NCBI GenBank assembly: GCA_945614335.1
Contig: CALZAP010000073.1
Location: 1 to 6,926 of the forward strand
Origin: an uncultured Prevotella sp.
GTDB lineage: Bacteria > Bacteroidota > Bacteroidia > Bacteroidales > Bacteroidaceae
Direction: 5' to 3'
Length of the DNA stretch: 6,926 nucleotides
The notes under the pieces are model-generated. The model saw nothing but the letters and a program-made list of their open reading frames with translations, did no database searches and was not told the origin of the DNA. The first letter of the stretch is position 1. Each line of letters begins with the position of its first letter. The translations under genes and the position numbers were made by a program. Positions 1-4,510 of this stretch are shown piece by piece.

Positions 1-708
1 ACCTTCCCAAACATGGTCAAAATCCACCACTTCCTGTTCGTTGTTCGCAGCGTCAGCTTCGTTGTTGTGGTTAAGCTGTTCCTTAAGCATTTCCACAGTA
101 GAGTTGTCCATCTCTACCATATTGTTGTCAGCCATGACAGCCTCAGGAACGTCGATGTTTTCTGTTTCAACGTTAGGGTTGGTGTCGATTTCCTCATTCT
201 GAATGATAGTATCAACCACAGCTTCAGTTTGAGGCTCCTGTTCTACATTATTATTATTATCTTGGGTGTTGTCCACTGGTTGCTGATTAAGCAGTCCAGC
301 CTCTTCAGCCTTTTTTGCAGCTTCAATGGCAGCCAGTTCGGCTTTTGATTTCCGTCCTCTTTTCTTTGGTGTCTTCACCTCCTTTGGTTTTTCCTCCGCG
401 GCAACCGTAGGTTCATCGCTGAACAGTTGTGGCTTGACGTCTTTTACAATTCCTTTTGAAACGTCATAGTTTTCACCGTCTTTTCCCTTCACGGTATATA
501 CCTTGTCCTTTTCTTTCTTAGCTATACGTGTTCTTTTTCTTTTTGGAGCCTCGGTATTGTTTGCAGCCGAGTCTTCCGCCGCCTTGTCGAGTATTGCGTA
601 GATGACAGATTCCTTCTGGTCATCTTGTGACACTTTTACACCAAGGCTGTTGGCTATGCCCATCAATTGGGCATTGTCCATCGATTCTAATTCTTCTTTT
701 GTATACAT
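1..708 (-). CDS. rho: Transcription termination factor Rho, N-terminal part (3' end off the window)
   Basis: Rho is a hexameric RNA-dependent ATPase helicase that ends transcription of untranslated RNA. The frame is open from the ATG at 708 to the window edge (236 codons), so RNA-binding and ATPase domains lie to the left and are not visible. Residues 1-45 (starting MYTKEELESMDNAQLMGIAN, then a VIYAILDKA helix) match the Rho_N SAP-like fold found at the start of Rho. After it comes a long low-complexity region: a basic part (55-123) with KRKRTRIAKKEK and PKKRGRKSK, an Ala/Glu/Lys segment (124-138), then an acidic, Asn/Gln-rich part (about 147-236) with NNNN at 151-154. Such inserts between Rho_N and the RNA-binding domain are known in Bacteroidota Rho, and in Bacteroides thetaiotaomicron the disordered region has been linked to condensate formation. 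The ATG at 708 is preferred because it begins the Rho_N helix. Identity rests on this N-terminal domain and insert alone. Confidence 0.88.
   Translation of the reverse strand, partial: MYTKEELESMDNAQLMGIANSLGVKVSQDDQKESVIYAILDKAAEDSAANNTEAPKRKRTRIAKKEKDKVYTVKGKDGENYDVSKGIVKDVKPQLFSDEPTVAAEEKPKEVKTPKKRGRKSKAELAAIEAAKKAEEAGLLNQQPVDNTQDNNNNVEQEPQTEAVVDTIIQNEEIDTNPNVETENIDVPEAVMADNNMVEMDNSTVEMLKEQLNHNNEADAANNEQEVVDFDHVWEG
247..258 (-). repeat. In-frame (AAT)4 trinucleotide repeat in rho
   Basis: Four perfect ATT units on the plus strand (AAT on the coding strand) encode Asn151-Asn154 within the disordered part of Rho. Because the unit is three bases, gain or loss by slippage would change the Asn run without breaking the frame. 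Four units is short, so variability is only a possibility. Confidence 0.7.
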
Positions 709-828
709 ATAATCTTCTTCTGTATATGTTTTTTCTAAATGTCTGTATAATGGAAATTGGTCTTTGTTATGTAACTATGAAAACATGCCGAATGACGTTG
801 TTTTATTTCATCATATCAAAAACCACTG
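709..828 (-). promoter_or_regulatory. rho: rho 5' leader, AT-rich, no recognised element
   Basis: These 120 bases separate the predicted promoter from the rho start codon. They are AT-rich with scattered short A runs. The ATG is preceded by the purine stretch AGAAGAAGA but no GGAGG-like site. A weak inverted repeat (AAAACA at 780-785 and TGTTTT at 799-804 on the plus strand, 13-nt loop) is the only structure seen. I recognise no riboswitch, and no intrinsic terminator for the upstream operon. Since rho is autoregulated through its leader in E. coli, this segment could carry such control, but nothing in the bases proves it. Confidence 0.4.
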
Positions 829-860
829 CAAAGTTAGACAAAAAAAGCGAAACCTGCAAA
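829..860 (-). promoter_or_regulatory. Predicted Bacteroidota-type promoter of rho
   Basis: On the minus strand, TTTG (860-857) is followed by a 20-nt spacer and TAACTTTG (836-829). This matches the Bacteroidota primary-sigma consensus, a TTTG -33 box and a TAnnTTTG -7 box about 20 nt apart. Transcription should start a few bases downstream, near 821-825, giving a leader of roughly 115 nt. The -33 box begins at the base next to the helicase stop codon. A T7 run (846-840) lies in the spacer. In the 150-nt gap before rho this is the only match to the -7 consensus that I found. Confidence 0.75.
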
Positions 861-2144
861 TTATTCTCCATTTTTTTGCTTTTGTGGCTTATCTTTTTGT
901 TTCTTGGAGTATTTTTTTTTCTTTTGTGGCTCATTTTTTCTGTTTTTTCCCCTTGGCCTTCCGCTTTTTCTTGGCTTGTCATGCCTTACGGGTTTGTATG
1001 CAGGCGCATCGCCAAGTCCTTCGGGCATTGGCAGTTTTTCTATCGTCTTGCCGATAAACTGTTCTATTCGCCCGAAAAGATACATGTCCTTTTCGTTTAC
1101 GAGAGTGATGGCCTCTCCGTCGCGGTCTGCCCTTGCCGTTCTGCCTATTCTGTGTACATAGTCTTCGCAGTCTCTTGGCACGTCGTAGTTGATGACCATC
1201 TGGATGTCGTCGATGTCGATGCCCCTTGCCACGATGTCAGTAGCCACGAGAACATCTTTCTGTCCTGCCTTGAATTCAAACATCACGTTGTCACGTTCCT
1301 GTTGTGTAAGGTCGCTGTGCATCTGGCAGCAGTTTACTCCCATTTTCTGCAACTGCCTTGAGATTTCCTTCACCTTGTCTTTTTTGCCGGAAAAGAGTAT
1401 CACACGTTTCATCTTGTTGTTTTTGAACAGATGCCTTATTATTCCCTCTTTCTGTTCGTCGTGGCAAACGTATGCCATCTGTCTGATTTTTTCCGCCGGC
1501 TTGCTTACGGCAATCTTCACCTCCACTGGGTCGTGCAGGATGGTTTTAGCCAGTTCCTGTATTTTCTGCGGCATGGTGGCTGAGAACATTATGGTCTGCC
1601 TGTCTTCAGGAAGCAGTTTCACTATTTGCATGATGTCGTCGCTAAAGCCCATGTCGAGCATGCGGTCAGCCTCGTCCAGAACGAAGAAGCTGACTTTGCT
1701 CAGGTCGACGTTTCCCATTCTTATATGGCTGAGCAAACGCCCTGGGGTGGCTATTACGACATCCGCCCCGAGTTTGAGGCTTTTTATTTCCTGATCGTAT
1801 CTTGTGCCGTCGTTTCCTCCATATACCGCCACGCTGCTGGTGTCGTTAAGATAGTATCCGAATCCCTGCATTGCCTGGTCAATCTGTTGCGCCAGTTCCC
1901 TGGTAGGCGACATAATAATGCAGTTTATAGCATCTTTCGGATAGCCTCCGTCGTCAAGCATGCTTAGTATGGGAAGCAGGTAGGCGGCAGTCTTGCCAGT
2001 ACCAGTCTGGGCAATGCCGATGAGGTCGCGATAGTCGAGGATTTCGGGTATGCACTTTTCCTGTATAGGTGTGCATTCGTCAAATCTCATGTCGTACAAC
2101 GCGTCGAGGATGTTGTCGTTAAGATATGTATCTTCAAATTTCAT
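861..2144 (-). CDS. DEAD-box ATP-dependent RNA helicase
   Basis: The 427-aa product is a DEAD-box helicase, which uses ATP to unwind short RNA duplexes and remodel RNA-protein complexes, for example in ribosome assembly, mRNA decay or growth in the cold. The motifs appear in order: Q motif ending ECTPIQ (Gln28), motif I AQTGTGKT (45-52), Ia PTRELA (80-85), GG (109-110), Ib TPGR (133-136), II DEAD (157-160), III SAT (188-190), IV around VILFS (248-252), V ATDIVARGID (301-310) and VI HRIGRTAR (331-338). Both RecA-like lobes are complete. The tail (about 383-427) is Lys/Arg/Gln-rich and of low complexity, with a GRPRGK peptide and a KKKKYSKKQKDK stretch, as in the basic tails that help RhlE-like helicases hold RNA. 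It contains an A9 run. The fold suggests the RhlE/CsdA-like group but does not fix the substrate. It is the last gene of the lon cluster, and its stop touches the -33 box of the rho promoter. Confidence 0.96.
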   Translation of the reverse strand: MKFEDTYLNDNILDALYDMRFDECTPIQEKCIPEILDYRDLIGIAQTGTGKTAAYLLPILSMLDDGGYPKDAINCIIMSPTRELAQQIDQAMQGFGYYLNDTSSVAVYGGNDGTRYDQEIKSLKLGADVVIATPGRLLSHIRMGNVDLSKVSFFVLDEADRMLDMGFSDDIMQIVKLLPEDRQTIMFSATMPQKIQELAKTILHDPVEVKIAVSKPAEKIRQMAYVCHDEQKEGIIRHLFKNNKMKRVILFSGKKDKVKEISRQLQKMGVNCCQMHSDLTQQERDNVMFEFKAGQKDVLVATDIVARGIDIDDIQMVINYDVPRDCEDYVHRIGRTARADRDGEAITLVNEKDMYLFGRIEQFIGKTIEKLPMPEGLGDAPAYKPVRHDKPRKSGRPRGKNRKNEPQKKKKYSKKQKDKPQKQKNGE

Positions 2145-2146
2145 TA
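2142..2146 (-). promoter_or_regulatory. TAATG stop/start overlap (translational coupling)
   Basis: The TAA stop of the permease (2146-2144) and the ATG of the helicase (2144-2142) share one base. This arrangement commonly permits termination-reinitiation by the same ribosome. It also fixes the helicase start: the frame is open upstream to an ATG at 2207, but residues before MKFED are coded inside the permease gene and do not resemble a helicase N-terminus. The sequence before the ATG (AAGAAAGCACCAAACTA) has no strong Shine-Dalgarno, which fits coupling or the SD-independent initiation typical of Bacteroidota. Confidence 0.75.
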
Positions 2147-3346
2147 GTTTGGTGCTTTCTTGAAACAATAATATGCGATTGCGAAATATAGCAGGTTCGG
2201 TATCCATGCAGCCAATACCGGCGGTGTGTCGGCGTTTATGGCGAATGTCGAACTGACAGTTTGCAGCAGGATGTAGGAGAAGCTCAGCGCCATGCCTATT
2301 CCGAGGTAGAGTCCCATTCCGCCTTTACGTTTCCTGGCGGAGAGACTGGCTCCGATGACTGTGAGGATGAAGGAGGCGAAACAAGAAGCTATTCGCTTGT
2401 GGTATTCCACTTCATACTGCACGACGTTGCTCGAGCCCCTGTCTTTCTGTTTTGAAATGTATCTAAGCAGTTCCGGGCTTGTGAACGTTTCCTGCTGTCC
2501 CTTGCTGAAAACGAGGTCCATGGGCTCCATCATTATCATGGTGTCAATCTCTGTTCCCGACTTTATCTGTTCTCGCATTCCTTTCAGCGTGCGTATCTTG
2601 TAGTTTACGGCACGCCACTGGTATCTGCTGTCTGATATTGTGTCGTATTTGATTACATTTGCAGTCATGTGGCTAACAAGTTTTTTGTTCTCAAACTTGT
2701 CGAGCGAGAATCCGTAGCCGGTTTTCGAGACGTCGTCATACTGTTGTATGTAAGCTATCACTCCCTTTCCCACCTGTAGCTGCACGTTGGATGCCGACGT
2801 GTTTTTCTTGTTGTTCTTGTAGAGCGACTCGAAATCGTGCCTTATCACGGTGCCTTTCGGTATGACGTATGCTCCCAAGGTGAAGTTCAGGATGGAAATG
2901 AGTGCCGCTGAAATCATATATGGCCTCAGTAGTCTCTTAAAGCTCATGCCGCAGGCCAGCATTGCTATGATTTCAGAATTGCCGGCAAGCTTTGAGGTGA
3001 AAAAGATTACAGCTATGAATACGAAAAGCGGACTGAAAAGGTTTGCGAAATATGGCACAAAGTTGGCGTAATAGTCAAACACGATGGCACGCAGTGGCGC
3101 ATGGTTGGTCGTGAACTTTGCAAGATTCTCATTCACGTCAAACACTATGGATATAGAGATGATGAGAATGATGGAGTATATGTAGGTACCGATAAACTTG
3201 CCGATGATATACCGGTCTATCTTCTTGATGTACCTGAACGGGTTGACAAAAGCCATCAACCTTGCAAAAGGCCGAAACAGTCTTTTGATGGCTCTTGCTG
3301 TCTTCCTCAGCTTCACCCTTGTCCTCTTATTTTTTATAACTTTCAT
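2144..3346 (-). CDS. LptF/LptG-family (YjgP/YjgQ) LPS export permease
   Basis: This is an inner-membrane permease of the Lpt system. In that system LptF and LptG pair with the ATPase LptB to extract lipopolysaccharide from the inner membrane and pass it to the periplasmic bridge. The 400-aa protein shows the family layout: three N-terminal membrane segments (about 50-69, 96-118, 140-163), a large periplasmic domain (about 170-315) where the beta-jellyroll should lie, and three C-terminal segments (about 319-336, 344-366, 376-395). The stretch from IISISIVFDVNENLAKF through SPLFVFIAVIFFTSKLAGN matches my recall of Bacteroidota members. I cannot tell whether it is LptF or LptG; the partner is not in the window. 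Residues 1-43 form an unusual extension with 16 Lys/Arg and no acidic residue. A start at Met31 (3256) is possible, but the chosen ATG sits 12 nt after the tgt stop. The stop overlaps the next start as TAATG. Confidence 0.92.
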   Translation of the reverse strand: MKVIKNKRTRVKLRKTARAIKRLFRPFARLMAFVNPFRYIKKIDRYIIGKFIGTYIYSIILIISISIVFDVNENLAKFTTNHAPLRAIVFDYYANFVPYFANLFSPLFVFIAVIFFTSKLAGNSEIIAMLACGMSFKRLLRPYMISAALISILNFTLGAYVIPKGTVIRHDFESLYKNNKKNTSASNVQLQVGKGVIAYIQQYDDVSKTGYGFSLDKFENKKLVSHMTANVIKYDTISDSRYQWRAVNYKIRTLKGMREQIKSGTEIDTMIMMEPMDLVFSKGQQETFTSPELLRYISKQKDRGSSNVVQYEVEYHKRIASCFASFILTVIGASLSARKRKGGMGLYLGIGMALSFSYILLQTVSSTFAINADTPPVLAAWIPNLLYFAIAYYCFKKAPN

Positions 3347-3358
3347 GTCATCAAGCTA

Positions 3359-4486
3359 TTATAAACGTTTTCCTAAGTTTTCCACCACGCCTCTTTTCCA
3401 GTGTGTGAAGTCGCCTTCCACAATATGCCGACGGGCGTCTCCCACGAGTCGCAAATAGAATGCGAGGTTGTGGATGCTGGCTATCTGGAGTGCCAACAGT
3501 TCCTGTGCCTTGAAAAGGTGATGGAGATAAGCCTTGGTATAGATGAGGTCTACATCGCATCCTTCGGGGTCGATGGGCGAGAAGTCGTCTTCCCATTTCT
3601 TGTTGCGGATGTTGATGGTGCCGTTGTATGTGAAAAGCATGGCGTTGCGCCCGTTTCTTGTAGGCATGACACAATCGAACATGTCAACGCCTCGTTCTAT
3701 AGCTTCGAGCAGGTTTTGCGGTGTTCCCACTCCCATGAGGTATCTTGGCTTGTCCTTTGGCAGTATTTCGTTCACCACTTCTATCATCTCGTACATCACC
3801 TCGGTAGGCTCTCCTACCGCAAGTCCTCCAATGGCGTTTCCGTCTGCACCCTTGTCGGCCACATGCTTTGCCGCGTCTTGTCTGAGGTCCTTGTATGTGC
3901 AACCCTGCACAATGGGGAAGAGGGTCTGTTCATATCCGTAGAGCGGGGTGGTGGAGTCGAAACGTTTAATGCATCTGTCGAGCCAACGCTGTGTGAGCGC
4001 CAGGCTCTTTTTCGCATATTGGTAGTCGCTGTCACCCGGTGGACATTCGTCGAAGGCCATCATTATGTCGGCACCTATCACACGTTGAGTGTCCATCACA
4101 TTCTCGGGTGTGAAGAAATGTTTCGACCCGTCGATATGCGACCTGAATTCACAGCCTTCCTCCTTGAGCTTTCTTATTCCGGTGAGTGAGAACACCTGGA
4201 AGCCACCAGAGTCGGTGAGTATGGGTCGGTCCCAACCGTTGAACTTATGCAATCCGCCAGCCCGTCTTATTATGTCAAGTCCTGGCCTGAGATAGAGGTG
4301 GTATGTATTGCCGAGAATAATCTGTGCCTTCACCTGTTTCTTCAGTTCCTCGAAATGCACGCCCTTCACGCTGCCGCATGTACCTACGGGCATGAATATC
4401 GGGGTCTGTATCTGTCCGTGGGCAGTAGTGATAAGTCCTGCCCTTGCTTCAGAATTCGGGTCGGTATGTTGTAATTCAAATTTCAT
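3359..4486 (-). CDS. tgt: Queuine/preQ1 tRNA-guanine transglycosylase (Tgt)
   Basis: Tgt exchanges guanine at the wobble position (G34) of tRNAs for Asp, Asn, His and Tyr with a 7-deazaguanine, usually preQ1 in bacteria, in the queuosine pathway. The product is 375 aa, full length for the family, and is a TIM-barrel enzyme. Visible motifs are TDSGGFQ with the general acid/base Asp92, DEC with base-binding Asp146, VQG with Gln194, GGLAVGE (220-226), and MFDCVMPTRNGR with the predicted nucleophile Asp271 plus Arg277 and Arg280. The C-terminal zinc site is degenerate. Where most bacterial Tgts have CxCxxC followed 26 residues later by His, this one has Glu308, Cys310, Asp313 and His339. The start gives the normal family N-terminus (MKFELQHTDP). 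No queA or other queuosine gene is nearby. The 24-nt gap after lon and 12-nt gap before the permease suggest co-transcription. The gap upstream shows no clear Shine-Dalgarno sequence. Confidence 0.97.
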   Translation of the reverse strand: MKFELQHTDPNSEARAGLITTAHGQIQTPIFMPVGTCGSVKGVHFEELKKQVKAQIILGNTYHLYLRPGLDIIRRAGGLHKFNGWDRPILTDSGGFQVFSLTGIRKLKEEGCEFRSHIDGSKHFFTPENVMDTQRVIGADIMMAFDECPPGDSDYQYAKKSLALTQRWLDRCIKRFDSTTPLYGYEQTLFPIVQGCTYKDLRQDAAKHVADKGADGNAIGGLAVGEPTEVMYEMIEVVNEILPKDKPRYLMGVGTPQNLLEAIERGVDMFDCVMPTRNGRNAMLFTYNGTINIRNKKWEDDFSPIDPEGCDVDLIYTKAYLHHLFKAQELLALQIASIHNLAFYLRLVGDARRHIVEGDFTHWKRGVVENLGKRL

Positions 4487-4510
4487 TTGCTTGTCGTGTT
4501 ACTTCAAAAA

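Noticed and set aside
780..804. Inverted repeat AAAACA/TGTTTT in the rho leader as a riboswitch or terminator
   Set aside because: It has six A-T-rich pairs and a 13-nt loop, is too weak to be convincing, and no T run follows.
709..828. Tiny ORFs in the rho leader (for example Met-Met-Lys-stop and Met-Phe-Ser-stop) as leader peptides
   Set aside because: They are three codons long, have no ribosome site and are expected by chance in AT-rich sequence.
840..870. T7 run on the minus strand as an intrinsic terminator for the helicase
   Set aside because: The bases before it (GCAGGTTTCGC) can pair only two bases deep, and the run falls inside the rho promoter spacer.
627..1361. Plus-strand open frame of 244 codons opposite the helicase and rho start
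   Set aside because: It lies antisense to two well-supported genes, is rich in Phe, Cys and Leu from reading Lys/Glu codons backwards, and has no recognisable domain.
1465..1472. TACGTTTG on the minus strand as an internal promoter -7 box
   Set aside because: No TTTG lies at the right distance upstream and the site is inside helicase motifs coding AYVC.
2145..2207. Longer helicase start at 2207 adding 21 residues
   Set aside because: These codons overlap the end of the permease and lack helicase similarity, while the ATG at 2144 gives a TAATG junction and a normal N-terminus.
2654..2661. TACATTTG on the plus strand as an antisense promoter
   Set aside because: No -33 TTTG is found about 20 nt upstream; a chance match inside the permease gene is enough.
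3401..4189. Plus-strand open frame of 262 codons opposite tgt
   Set aside because: It mirrors the tgt reading frame and looks like a codon-bias shadow; no domain and no promoter or ribosome site supports it.
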